64,000 bases of DNA from Opisthocomus hoazin (taxonomy: Eukaryota > Chordata > Aves > Opisthocomiformes > Opisthocomidae): the NCBI RefSeq assembly GCF_030867145.1, contig NC_134443.1, positions 2,418,001 through 2,482,000 of the forward strand, given 5' to 3'. The notes below the pieces were generated by a model. That model ran no database searches and was not told where the DNA came from. It worked only from the letters and a program-made list of their open reading frames with translations. Below are positions 35,001 through 45,200 of this stretch, in pieces (positions within the stretch are counted from its first letter, which is position 1; every line of letters begins with the position of its first letter). The translations under genes were made by a program, and so were the position numbers.

Positions 35001-38000
35001 CCGCTCCCAGACGCGGGGTGTTTACGCCCCAAGCACGAGGAATCCCTTTGCCATTTCTTGGACGCCGCTCCCGCAGCGAAGCCAGCACGCTCGTCTCTTC
35101 AGTCAGCAGCTTCTAACAGCCCACCTACAGATGTTTACTAAGCCCCAGTCTGCAGGGCGAAGCGGGAGGGCTCTTGCCAACACGCTGGAGGACTTCTGCG
35201 GGCGTCCTTGGAGCCGTGTCCCTGACCCCAGGCAGAAAGCCCGACCTCAGAGCCAAGGCAAAGCCATCAAACCCAGGGGTTTCTTCTCAGTTTTTCCTGA
35301 TTTTATTTTTTTAATAGCCTTGGGCAAGGCACCGCTGACTGTGTGCAACGAGAAAAAGCACTCTGTGTCTCCAAAATATCAGGCAAGGCTTCACCCATTC
35401 AGGTTTGTAACCAAGAACGCTAAGGTGGTGGCAAGGGCCAAGCTTTCAGCTCCACCAAGACCTTTTCAGACAACTCTGAGCAGGCTAAAAGCTCTCCGAG
35501 AGGGTGTCGTGACGATTTACAGCCACTTTCAAGCACGCTTCCTCCGCCACGGTGGTGTAAAGGGATCGCTGGGTAGCGGGAGAGGAGCATCTGAACATTT
35601 ATTGGTCTATAAAGCATTTGCTTAATCCCCTAAGGGACAGCACACACTAAATTAATAACAGGAGTCACCGCAGATCACAGCACCCGCTCAAAACCCCGCT
35701 TCGAATCCAGCCTGGAGTATTTTATACACGCAGCGCAGCCCTTTATGAAAGATCAACACCCGTTTGTAGCCAACCCACGCACACAACGCGGCCTCGCTTC
35801 ACCCTGCAACAGGCACTTTCTAAAAATCAATCACTTCACCCTCCCGCTGTCTCCGCCCGCCAGGACGCGTCCCCAGCACACGGCTGGAAAGGCAGAGGCA
35901 CCCCCAGGCCCCCCACCCCTCGCCGGCGCCGCAGCACGGCGACCCAACCCCCCCCGGCCCCGCGCGGGTGCAGGGCACCGGGCTCGGTTCGCATCAGACA
36001 TGGCGGCTTCGCCACCGGCCACGCTGCCGTAACGGGATCGCTTGGATCAAGTTTTCATTTCCAAAACATGAGAATATTCCTTACAGGTGCACGTGAGCAG
36101 GAGAGGGCTGAAATTTGACACGAGAGAACGCACGCTGCGGCCAGAGGAACGGCTTTCCAGGTGCGACCGCCGCCAAGCAGAGGTGCGCGGGCTCCCGAGG
36201 TCGTGCCGGGTGTCCTCCTGCCCCCACCCCGCGTAAGCTGTCCCGGCAACGTTTCCCCTGCCAGCACAGAGGTCCCATTCATTCCCCAGCTAAACGTCAC
36301 CCGCAGATCACCCAGCAACTGTTCAGGAGGAAAACGGCGCGCTGGAAAGCAAACCCCGCGCTCGCGGGGCGGCTCCTCTGCAGCGAAACGCAAAGCCAGC
36401 GGGTGAGCTCGCCTGCGAGGAAGCAGCACACGGAACGCATCATCGACCTAGATCGCGTGCGATCGCTTCTCGTATTTGTCGGCGGCGACGAGCCACCGCG
36501 CGCGTCACGCGGGGATTTCTTCCCCCTCCTTCTCTCGGCAAGGCTGGCGGGCGGCGCAGGGACGCTCGGGGGGTGAGATAATGCCGCTCCTGTTCGAGTG
36601 TCACCAGCAGTAACGGCACCCGCGATCCACTTACATCCAGTGTCTGCGGGCAAAGCCAAGCAGAGTCTTACTCAGCTCTTGCACCACGTTGTAAAAAGGG
36701 GTGAAATGACACCCAGCAGATACGCGGCCTCGCTTCTCCGCAGCCTCAGGCTCCTTCCCGTCGGCGCAACTGGCACCGCCGCATTAGCACCAAAACCAGC
36801 ACTCACCAGCCTGCTCCAGTGCCACCAGCATCGACTGCTCGATGAGGTCTCGCTCGATGAAGCTGCGGAAGTCCTCGGTGTACACGGTGAGGTCAGGCAG
36901 CTGGAAGGTGCAGATGGGCATCTCCAGCAGATGCTCGCTGCTGCCGTTGCTGGAGACGTGGGACCGGGCCAGGGAGACGATGGTCGAGCTGGCGTGGGAA
37001 ATGCCTCGCGACAGGCGCTTTTCTGAGGACAAAAGAGAGATGAGAACGCACCCGAACGGCGCGGAAGCAGCAAACCTCGCAGAAGCAATTATTAAATCGC
37101 TGCCTTCAGCGAGTATTTTTTGGTTGCAAGTGGCCGGATGCTCCGGCATATAAATATTTCAGGCAGCAGAAGGAAGATTGAATTGATCCATCTCATTTTT
37201 GTGACACTGACCTTGCACAATGTCATCCTGCCGCTGGAGCGGCGGGCGCCCGGGCCGGGCTGCCTCCTTCTCCGGGGGTTTGTAGCTGCGTCCTTCGTTG
37301 AAGGAATGGGGGAGGTTGCCGGCGTGCACTTGCCTCAGCTGTTCAAAGTCACTCAGGGCTGCGCTCAGATCCCAGTTCTTGCCTGGATGGGAAGGCAGCA
37401 ACAGCGGTCACCGTCACGCCAGAGAGAGATCGAGTCCGTTCCTAAAGCACTGGAACCCAGTAACCGCGCGGTCCATCCCGAAGCAGGGAGGCTGTCTCGC
37501 AGAGACCAGGAGGACAGCAGGGCCAGGGCGACTCGCTCCGCCGGGCGCTGGGCGCCCGTGCAGGACTGGTGCTCTGGAAGGGATGCAGCCATGAACCCGA
37601 CGTGCCCAGACAGCGTCGGCTCTGCGGCGACAGCTTGGAGGGAGGGCTCACACCTCGTGGGCACAGGGACACGTCCCCAGCTTAGCGGGACTCCTCAGTG
37701 CTGACATCCGCAGAGCCCAACCAAAGGGCCAAAGACCTCCGATTTTCACAGCACCATGGAGGGGTCTGGGTGGGGAGGGCCCTTCCGAGCTCACCCAGCC
37801 GCGGGCAGGGCCGTCTCCCACCGGCTCGGGCTGCGCAGAGCCCCGGCCAGCCCGGCCTCGCGTGTCTCCGGGGATGGGGCATCTCCCACCTCTCTGAGCA
37901 ACCCCTGCCAGCGTCCCCCCACCCTCAGCACAACTGATTTCTCCCGTATTTCCAGTCTGAGATCTAATTTTGCCAGATCAGGACTGCTGGCTGTCGAATG

Positions 38001-41000
38001 AAGCAGGGCAGGGTCACCATAACACCATTCACTGAGCACAGCACAGGGGATGGAAGTCAAATAAACAGAATTTTGCCCTCGGGAAAGGGAAACGGAAGGT
38101 CAGGCTGTGTCGCGTCCACCAAGACCCACATCAACCCAACGGCCAGTGGCTTCGGGTCACGCCGAGCGCTCCGTTTCGTAACCCTCCGACCGCCGTGAGG
38201 ACAACCCATCCCAACGCAGGCACCGCTTCTTCGCCGACGAAGGCGGCAGCCTCCCGCTCTCCGTGCCCCCGCCTCATCGCAGGACAAGGCTCGAGCGAAA
38301 ACCAGACGCCACAAAGCGCCGTTTTCAAAGCTGGCGATTGGGGATACGACTTTTTCAGTCTCCTTTCATGGTTTAAGAGACAGCCACCCAACTCTCTTCC
38401 AGCTGGCACCCAAAGTACAGCAGCAAGCGCGGTGCCGGCCGGGCTGGCGGCAGCCACAAGACTTGTGCCACTGCTGGCCAGATAAATAATTCAGCGACAC
38501 AGCCTGAACTTCGTGGGGCCGAGTGAATCCTTCCAGCAGCTCCTTTCCCTTTCAACGCTGCCCAGCAAGCTGCGAGAACATCGTACATCTTCACGCGCCG
38601 AAGGCTTTCAGCGTGCAATAAATTGACCTGTTAGAGGCCACTGTCTTCCAACGGCGAGAATGCACAGAGACAAAAAAAATGATCTGCCAGATGGCTTACA
38701 TTCGGGAAAATTGTGATTTTTTTTTATTTTTTATGAACACTCGGGCTCTGAAATTCGCACGTCAGCAGACAGCGCGGCGAGCAAGCCAGCTGTGTACGGA
38801 GTAACCCCACCACAGGAAGGGTACGTCAACCGCCAACTGGTCTGCGCGGCAGCTCCCGGACGATAAAAGAAGCCATCACGTCCAATTCCCCAAAGGAAAC
38901 GCGCTTCTCAAGCATTTAACTTCTTTTGACAGATGCAGTCTGCAGCATTTAACGCTTGACTCCAAATGGAAAGCTGTTTTAAGGCTTACCTTTTGAGTCA
39001 GGGGATTGGGGGTTTTGCCTTTTTTTTTTTAATGAAATAACGAATCAGTCTCAAGGAACGAGACCGACCCAGCAGGTTCCAGTTCAGCTTCGCCGCCTGC
39101 CTTCACGCCTCGGCGGCGGGAGGACCCGCTGGCGGCACTGCCCCACCGCAGCTGCATTTCCCGACCGGCTTCACCGCGTCGGAAACCGGGAACACCCCAA
39201 ACCGGGGAAACCCCACGCGGAACGCCGGCAGCGAACGGACCCCAAATCCCTGTACAACGGGACGGCCCCGCCACCTGCCAGCACTGGGAGAGGGGGTGCG
39301 ATGGCCTCGGCTCTGCGGTGCCTGCTCGCAGCCACGAGAGAGGCCGCTCGAGGGGTTCAGGGCAACTTCTGCCAGAGGAGGTTTTGCTGGTGCTCGGACG
39401 ATGAACGGGAGGTTCCTTTCCCCGGCAGAAAAGCCGGTGGCCCCGGGGACACCCCGAGCCCGAAGGTCAGCCACGGAGGGACCTGCAGCCCAACGCCTCA
39501 CTGCCAGAACATGGGACGATTCCAAAGCGCAGCACCGAGACGATTTTCCCAATTAAGACATCCCCTTCACAGAATCCCAGCATGGGGCGGTTGGGGGGCC
39601 CTCTGGGGATCCCCCAGCCCAACCCCCTGCCCAAGCAGGGTCACCCAGAGCAGGCTGCACAGCACTGCGGCCAGGGGGGCTGGAATATCTCCAGAGAAGG
39701 AGACTCCACAGCCTCCCTGGGCAGCCTGGGCCAGGGCTCCGGCACCCTCAGAGGGAAGAAGTTCTTCCTCGGCTTCAGCTGGAGCTTCCTCTGCTCCAGT
39801 TTGTGCCCGTTGCCCCTTGTCCTGTCACTGGGCACCACTGGAAAGAGCCTGGCCCCGTCCTCCTGACCCCCCCCTGCAGATATTTAGAGGCATTTCTAAG
39901 GTCCCCTCTCAGCCTTCTCTTCTCCAGGCTGAACAAGCCCAGCTCCCTCAGCCTCTCCTCGTAGGGGAGATGCTCCAGTCCCCTCCTCATCCTCGTAGCC
40001 CTTGCCCCCGTGGCTTTGTACCCCGCGAGCCCTCGCTGCCGAGGTGACGGGTTTCCAGCGGGGCTGGAGAGCAGAGGGACGGAGGGGACCGTCATCCAGG
40101 AGACCCGCCACTGCCGCCAGACAGGGACTTCACTCGACGCGTGCACCAAACTCAACGCTCAGACAGAAAACACGACTTCAGTCGCTCCTATTGCCCTCAC
40201 ACTTCACGTCTGAATAATTCACTTTATGCATCTGTTTTAGCTGACTGCCTTCACTACTGCCCACCCAAAACAGAAAAATCTCGGTGTCTTCCCCGACTTC
40301 CACGCCCCAGGAGCCGCCAGCCCCGCCGACGCTGCAGGAGGGAGCAGCACCGCCTCGGCAGCACCTCGTCAGAGCGAGTTAAAACTACGCTGTCAAAATA
40401 AACCCGCCCATGCGCCGAGCGGGAGACGGAGAGGTTGAAGGAATATCTGCTTTAACCTTTCTCATGGCAAGCCTAAATGTATCCTCTAAAAGATAATATT
40501 AGAAATCCTGATGTGAAACAAAGCAACCTAAACCCAGAAACCAGAAGACAAACACACCACAAACCCCACAGCCCGCCAGACTTCCGCCGAGACGACGCTC
40601 AGCCGCAGAAATGCAAGGCTGAGCCCCGAACCCGGCGCAGCCAGCGGGAGTTCTGACGAGGAGCAAGCTACGCCTCGCTGCTGCGAGCGCCGCGCGGAGC
40701 CCGGGCCAAGGAGGGGGAGCAAACCCTCTGCTCTGCCCTGGGGAGGCCCCATCTGCAGTGCTGGGTCCAGTGCTGGGCTCCCCAGTTCAAGAAAGACGAG
40801 GAGCTACTGGAGAGAGTCCAGCAGAGGGCTGCGAGGATGAGGAGGGGACTGGAGCATCTCTGCTACGAGGAGAGGCTGAGGGAGCTGGGCTTGTTCAGCC
40901 TGGAGAAGAGAAGGCTGCGAGGGGACCTTAGAAATGCCTCTAAATATCTGCAGGGGGGAGGTCAGGAGGACGGGGCCAGGCTCTGTCCAGTGGTGCCCAG

Positions 41001-42136
41001 CGACAGGACAAGGGGCAACGGGCACAAACTGGAGCAGAGGAAGCTCCAGCTGAACATGAGGAAGAACTTCTTCTCTCTAAGGGTGCCGGAGCCCTGGCCC
41101 AGGCTGCCCAGGGAGGCTGTGGAGTCTCCTTCTCTGGAGATATTCCAGCCCCCCTGGCCGCGGTGCTGTGCCCCCTGCTCTGGGTGACCCTGCTTGGGCA
41201 GGGGGTTGGGCTGGGTGACCCACAGAGGGCCCTGCCAGCTCCTGCCATGCTGGGATTCTGTGACTTCCCCTCCCCCATCTCACGGAGTTTTTGAGACTGC
41301 CAGTATTCCACTGTGTTTTGGGGCAAATACACGTGCTCCTTTACGCACGCCGAGCGCTGGAAAGCTGCCGACGCGGCGCGCTCTCGAGGGCTGTCCTCCT
41401 GTTTAAAAGCAAACCGGCCGAACGCCGATGACGCCCGCATTCACTCCCCGAGCACCTCAGCGCTCTCCATCACCTTCAGCCAACTGATCCTGTTCCACTG
41501 GAGTCTCCTGTGCTGGTGTAAACGGGGCTCTGAGGGGATGCTCTGCCAGGAGAGGTCACCGGCACCGACAACACGGCAATTTATATCGGCATAACCCAAC
41601 CACCTTCACCAGCAGAACGAGATATACCAGTAACCGCACGGTTCTGCCTACGTAATTACCCCTCTATGGCTTTCCAAACACAGGCAGCCTTCATCTCGTG
41701 CTGCTCCTTCAACCCCTTTGACGACATCGCTGCTAGAAAGAAAAAAATTCCTCCAGTTCCGGTGCTCGTGGCGAACACCACAGGCGAACGGAGAGGACGA
41801 GGGAAGGGAAACCGCGCTCCCGGCTGACGCGGTCTCCTTCCCAGCGTTTGAAATTCATCACCCGACGGATGCATAACGAGAAACCAAGGCAGAAGTTCAC
41901 CAGCCGCGACGCCGAGGGCACAATTTTCATATCTCCGGCATCGCACTCGCCAACCGCCAGCCCTCGGGGTCCGGCCGGCAGCTCCCTGCTCCTAGCACAA
42001 CCCCTTTTTTCCCACCAGCTCCCCGCCTGGCTCTTCCCTTCTTTTATTCCCACTTTTATTTACCTTCGAGCAGGTCTCTGGCCAGTCCCGGCTCTGCCCC
42101 CGTCGAGCGAACAAAATCCGACAGGACGATGTCCAT
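21776..42136 (-). CDS. OTUD7B: OTUD7B / Cezanne deubiquitinase (eleven coding exons, complete)
   Basis: OTU-family cysteine protease that cleaves Lys11-linked and other ubiquitin chains and restrains NF-kB signalling. Coding exons: 42064-42136, 37212-37382, 36807-37022, 31264-31365, 30282-30409, 27629-27741, 26927-27054, 26166-26315, 25223-25337, 24078-24162, 21776-23092. All junctions are GT-AG and in phase; 2598 nt, 865 residues (human 843). Residues 1-50 form the UBA-like region ([21 protein letters not shown], then [16 protein letters not shown]). The OTU domain has the nucleophile Cys180 in [11 protein letters not shown] and His344 in [10 protein letters not shown] lysine-rich, nuclear-localisation-like stretch follows, and an A20-type zinc finger (Cys828, 833, 845, 848) closes the protein before LVHRF. 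With a non-coding exon 1 ending at 55407 the gene spans about 37 kb. Confidence 0.98.
23093..24077. other. OTUD7B intron 11
   Basis: 985 bp, GC-rich, unique. No repeat or RNA gene seen. Confidence 0.6.
24078..24162 (-). CDS. OTUD7B: OTUD7B exon 11
   Basis: 85-nt exon encoding [20 protein letters not shown] followed by ITLPCDTQ, matching the last conserved helix of the catalytic region. Confidence 0.97.
24163..25222. other. OTUD7B intron 10
   Basis: 1060 bp. The half next to exon 11 (24163-24600) is AT-rich and the remainder GC-rich. No repeat family recognised. Confidence 0.6.
25223..25337 (-). CDS. OTUD7B: OTUD7B exon 10
   Basis: Encodes [20 protein letters not shown] then [19 protein letters not shown], the C-terminal part of the OTU domain. 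115 nt. Confidence 0.97.
25499..26130 (-). mobile_element. CR1 LINE fragment, GC-enriched subfamily, in OTUD7B intron 9
   Basis: Inverted CR1 of about 630 bp. It runs from ATCACAGAATCATC through GATGGGGCATCTCCCACC, GTATTTCCAGTC and CCATCGCCCCTCGTCCTGTC to CCAGAGCTGGACGCAGGGCT and GATGCAGCCCAGGGTGCGGT. That order matches the 3' UTR and ORF2 end of general CR1. Many A/T positions of the family are G/C here. It is a different subfamily from the other CR1 copies, except the one at 37743. Confidence 0.88.
26166..26315 (-). CDS. OTUD7B: OTUD7B exon 9 with catalytic histidine
   Basis: Encodes [20 protein letters not shown] and [20 protein letters not shown]. The catalytic His codon is at 26215-26217 (predicted His344), 164 residues after the cysteine, the same spacing as in the human enzyme. 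A CR1 fragment reaches to within about 35 bp of the donor side. Confidence 0.98.
26316..26926. other. OTUD7B intron 8
   Basis: 611 bp of unique intron sequence. Nothing further recognised. Confidence 0.6.
26927..27054 (-). CDS. OTUD7B: OTUD7B exon 8 (OTU beta core)
   Basis: Encodes [20 protein letters not shown] then [20 protein letters not shown], nearly identical to the known OTUD7B core. Confidence 0.97.
27055..27628. other. OTUD7B intron 7
   Basis: 574 bp of unique intron sequence. Nothing further recognised. Confidence 0.6.
27629..27741 (-). CDS. OTUD7B: OTUD7B exon 7 (OTU domain)
   Basis: Encodes [20 protein letters not shown] and [18 protein letters not shown]. The donor within GGAGGGTAAAT is fixed by the phase of exon 8. 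Confidence 0.96.
28090..28528 (-). mobile_element. CR1 LINE, 5'-truncated, in OTUD7B intron 6
   Basis: Inverted, about 440 bp, from CAGAATCACAGAATGGTTGG to CCCCTCCTCATCC, with the standard internal blocks. It retains the older GGAACTTCCCAGGCTTCAG variant. The rest of intron 6 (27742-30281) is unique. Confidence 0.95.
30282..30409 (-). CDS. OTUD7B: OTUD7B exon 6 (OTU helical segment)
   Basis: Starts [19 protein letters not shown] immediately after the catalytic exon and ends [14 protein letters not shown]. 128 nt, leaving in phase 0. Confidence 0.97.
30410..31263. other. OTUD7B intron 5
   Basis: 854 bp separating the two central OTU exons. No repeat recognised. Confidence 0.6.
31264..31365 (-). 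CDS. OTUD7B: OTUD7B exon 5 with catalytic cysteine
   Basis: 102-nt exon reading [20 protein letters not shown] followed by [13 protein letters not shown]. The nucleophile codon is at 31286-31288 (predicted Cys180), in the canonical OTU D-G-N-C-L-x-H-A motif. Confidence 0.98.
33984..34680 (+). mobile_element. CR1 LINE with intact ORF2 C-terminal frame, OTUD7B intron 4
   Basis: About 700 bp, forward. It starts in ORF2 (GGAGAGCAGCTCTGCAGAG) and ends with CATGCTGGGATTCTGTGA at the 3' tip. A 188-codon frame at 34036-34602 is uninterrupted and has the usual CR1 reverse-transcriptase C-terminal order ([16 protein letters not shown]..., [34 protein letters not shown]). It is 5'-truncated and so not autonomous. 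Confidence 0.95.
36807..37022 (-). CDS. OTUD7B: OTUD7B exon 4 (N-terminal edge of OTU domain)
   Basis: Encodes [20 protein letters not shown], a short Ser/Gly linker, then [20 protein letters not shown] and [18 protein letters not shown], the helix that leads into the catalytic core. Confidence 0.97.
37212..37382 (-). CDS. OTUD7B: OTUD7B exon 3 (UBA-like region and linker)
   Basis: Starts [21 protein letters not shown] and ends LQRQDDIVQ, both strongly conserved in the family. The middle ([15 protein letters not shown]) is the variable part. 171 nt, entering and leaving in phase 1. Confidence 0.96.
37743..37963 (-). mobile_element. CR1 fragment, near-copy of the 25.5 kb element, OTUD7B intron 2
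   Basis: About 200 bp almost identical to 25520-25722 in the same orientation, ending at the GTATTTCCAGTC block. It lacks a recognisable 3' tip. Confidence 0.85.
39567..40004 (-). mobile_element. CR1 LINE, 5'-truncated, OTUD7B intron 2
   Basis: Inverted, about 440 bp, from TTCACAGAATCCCAGCATGG to CATCCTCGTAGCCC. It carries the same GAATCCCAGCATGG tip variant as several other copies here. Confidence 0.95.
40724..41264 (+). mobile_element. CR1 LINE, 5'-truncated, OTUD7B intron 2
   Basis: Forward copy of about 540 bp, from TCTGCTCTGCCCTGGGGAGG to GCTGGGATTCTGTGA. It faces the inverted copy 720 bp away and is very similar to the copy at 33984. Confidence 0.95.
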
Positions 42137-42211
42137 AGCCGAGGCCGTGCGCTCATGGATTCCTCCCGGCAGCTGGGGTCGGGGCGCCCGGATCAGCACC
42201 TCGGCGTCAAT
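42064..42211 (-). CDS. OTUD7B: OTUD7B exon 2: 5' UTR and first coding segment (CDS 42064-42136)
   Basis: The ATG at 42134-42136 has G at -3 and +4, a strong context, and begins [17 protein letters not shown]. No other in-frame ATG lies between it and the likely acceptor (AG at 42212-42213). An out-of-frame ATG lies 20 nt upstream at 42154-42156 in a weak context. The human protein has four extra N-terminal residues that this sequence lacks. Confidence 0.9.
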
Positions 42212-45200
42212 CTACGAACGAGACCAACAGCACACGCGGCTCGCGTTACGAAGAATAAAATAATTAGCTTGGCCAGGCAGCCTCCGGGCTGGCCGGGAAC
42301 CAGCCGGCGGCAGGTGCCGAGGGGGGAAAATAAACCTCCCCCCCAGTATTAATTGTGCTTTGGGGCTGCTGTTTAACTAATTGCTAATTGCTGGAAGAAC
42401 ACACAAGCGCTACTGCTTTCCTGCCCACGCGCAGGGGCTGCAGCGACGGGCGCACCCAGGGCTCAGCCAAGTCAGCAAAAAACCCAATTCCCATTCCAAA
42501 GGCAGCGGAGTTTTTCTTTCCAAGATGGTGGACAAGGAGCAAGGAGAATGAACAGGTTCGTCCGGCAGCAGCGAGCGAGCGGGAAGCTTCCCCGCTGCGT
42601 CCGCGGGGAGCTCAGCACCGCTGCCCTCCCCGGGACGCGCAGCCCTCCGCCAGCACCAGGGAAAGGGAAGCAAGGCCAAAACGCTGGCGGTAGCTGTTGC
42701 CTACGCAAAACAAAACCAAAAAGGCCCTTTCAGGCAATAAAATACAAAACAATTCCTCTTCTTGCAGAAAAAATACCTGCAGCCGCCCGGGGCTCCTTCC
42801 CGGCAGGGCGCAGAGCGCGGGAACGCGAAGCCGCAGCCGGCGCCGCGGTCCCGCCAGGCGCGTGCTCTCGCCGCGCGATCCCAGCCCCGGTTTTCCGCAT
42901 TCCTCGAGGCAGCGAGGCAGAGCGGCGCGCGCCCACGGGAGCCGGGCAGAGCGCTCCGCGGGCCTCCCTCGCTGCCGAAGGGTCGCGAGAAAAACTCCAC
43001 TGTCAGGGAAGAGCAACTGCTGGGGAAACCCCTCACCCTGAGCTCAGACTGGGGCGTGGAGCGGAGGGGAGAGGACCTGCAAGGCTGGAGAGGGAGGTGT
43101 TGCCCCATTCGGAGCGGGAGAGGAAATTTCTGTATTACGGGGAAGGTGACCAACCCCACTTGTCTTCCTGGCACCCCAAAAAAGGCTCTTTTTGGGCTTA
43201 TTCCTGGGCAAAACTCCCCAACGGCACGCAGCTCCCAGACCCCAGGAGCTGCGAGTTAAAAGTCCACGCTTCAATCTGGAACTTCCTGGCTTTGGCGGCT
43301 CAATACCAAATTCTTCTTCTCTTCCAGGCTCGCCAGCCCCGCACCTCTTGACCTCACGTGGACAGAGAAGCCCCTCCGTGTTCTGTCCTCGCCGGAGCAG
43401 TCTCGGGGCTGTTGTCGGCCGCGGGCGATCCGAAACCCGAGCGTCTCTGGACGGCAAAATTTGGCAGGGGGTTTCTTGCTCTCGCCCCATCAGCAACGGA
43501 GGGAATGTCCCTACTTAGGACGCTTGTATCCTCTAACCACCAGCGACAGCGATGGACACAGCAAGGTTTCTAACTGAAAACTCACTGCAGCAAAAGCGAA
43601 CTTCCTTCTGGTGGGGTCGGCATTCGGAAAAAAATCAGCGCAAGCAGCACAGTGCGGCGTTTGGGGAGGAAAAGAGCGGCAGCACAGCCCACGGCCGCCA
43701 ACTGACGGCGTCCGCCACCACCCAGCAAACCCCAGCGCTCAGGAGCGTCAGGCAGAGCGCAGCTGGCGCACGCCGGGTCCGGCGCCGAGCCGGGAGAGGG
43801 ATCCATCGCCGGGGATCGCGCCAAGCAACGTCCTCTCCCTCGGGGTTCGGTTGGTGGTTAGCATTTTCTTTCCCGCGCCAGGGAAACGCTCTCTGCTCCG
43901 TCCCAGGTAGGAAGCCCAAGCGCAGAGGGGTCTGCGGCCACCACCCAGCCAGGTACAGGCGCCCCGCGCACGCGGACACCCCTACGAGGGGACGCGGACA
44001 CCGGACGATGCCAGCACCACTGCCCCGCCGCCGTGTACGATCCGTAAGTGACCTTTCCTGCTAGATCACAGGGAGAAACGTGCTAAAGACGACGCATTTA
44101 GGACTAAAACCCAGTCATTTCTACGATCTCTGCAGCAGCGACGGTTATTTGCAGGACACACGGAGGAATTAAGCAAATTAAATGATGAAGAGCTGTGATT
44201 TAATCGTCCCGAACAACCCGGCCTCTCCCCTCCAGCCCAGCATCGCCGCTGCACGAACTTCGCCCAGAAAACCTTCCGGGGCGCGTTTCCCTCCGATATT
44301 TAACCAGAACGGGCAATAAAAAGGGCAGCAGGACTAAGAAAACCAGTTCCCCGGAAGCATTGGAGGAGCATCCCCAGCGCGGCCGGCGTGGACGCGCAGG
44401 CCCCGACGCGAAACGCCTTGCCCGTCGTGTTTTGGATTTTGGGGATGAATTTGTGCCTTTAGCGAACCGCTTCCCCGGGATTTTGTTACACAGCTCTGGT
44501 CACACCCGGAACACTGCAGCGAGCCACGTCCCGGGGCTCTTCCGTGACCACCCAGCCCGTTTCTCCGAGCCGCCCGCGAAGCGCTTCCGCACCAGGGCTC
44601 ACCGAGGAGACGCCGCTTCCCAAATATTCACATTTTAAGCTATTCCAGGGGAGAAAAAACCCCCAAACCATCAAATGTAACGCCCTGCGCACCCAGTTCC
44701 AGGCTGTGGGCAACCAGTCGCACTCCGAGTCCTCCTCCCGCTGCGACCCACCGCCCTCGTGCCCCAAACTGCCTTAATTTGCAAAGAGTTTAATTAGAAC
44801 GATTCAGGTGCAGAAAGGAGCCGCAAACGCAGATCTCCAAGCTCTTCAAGCAACGAAAACCTTGGTTCGAGAGGGGGAAGACGACGTCGCGGAGCGTAAC
44901 GAGCTCTGACCTCACGGCGAGGCGACGGCTGGCTCGCGCGGACCGGGCTCGGCGAGGCTTCGTTACCGACTCCAAATCAAACCACGCTCTTCAGAGCTTC
45001 CGAAGAGCAGGCAGGAACGCTCGGCAGCGACCCTCCCGCCGCGACAAGGCCCCATCAGCTCCTGCCTGTCATGTCTCGGGCGAGGAGCAAGACCTCCTCG
45101 CTGCTCCTGGCACCAACACGGCACCGTGGCCCAAACCGCCGCCGCCGCGGGGTAAACGCTCGGCAAACGGCGTTCCGGGGCCGAAGCCATCGCCTCTTAC

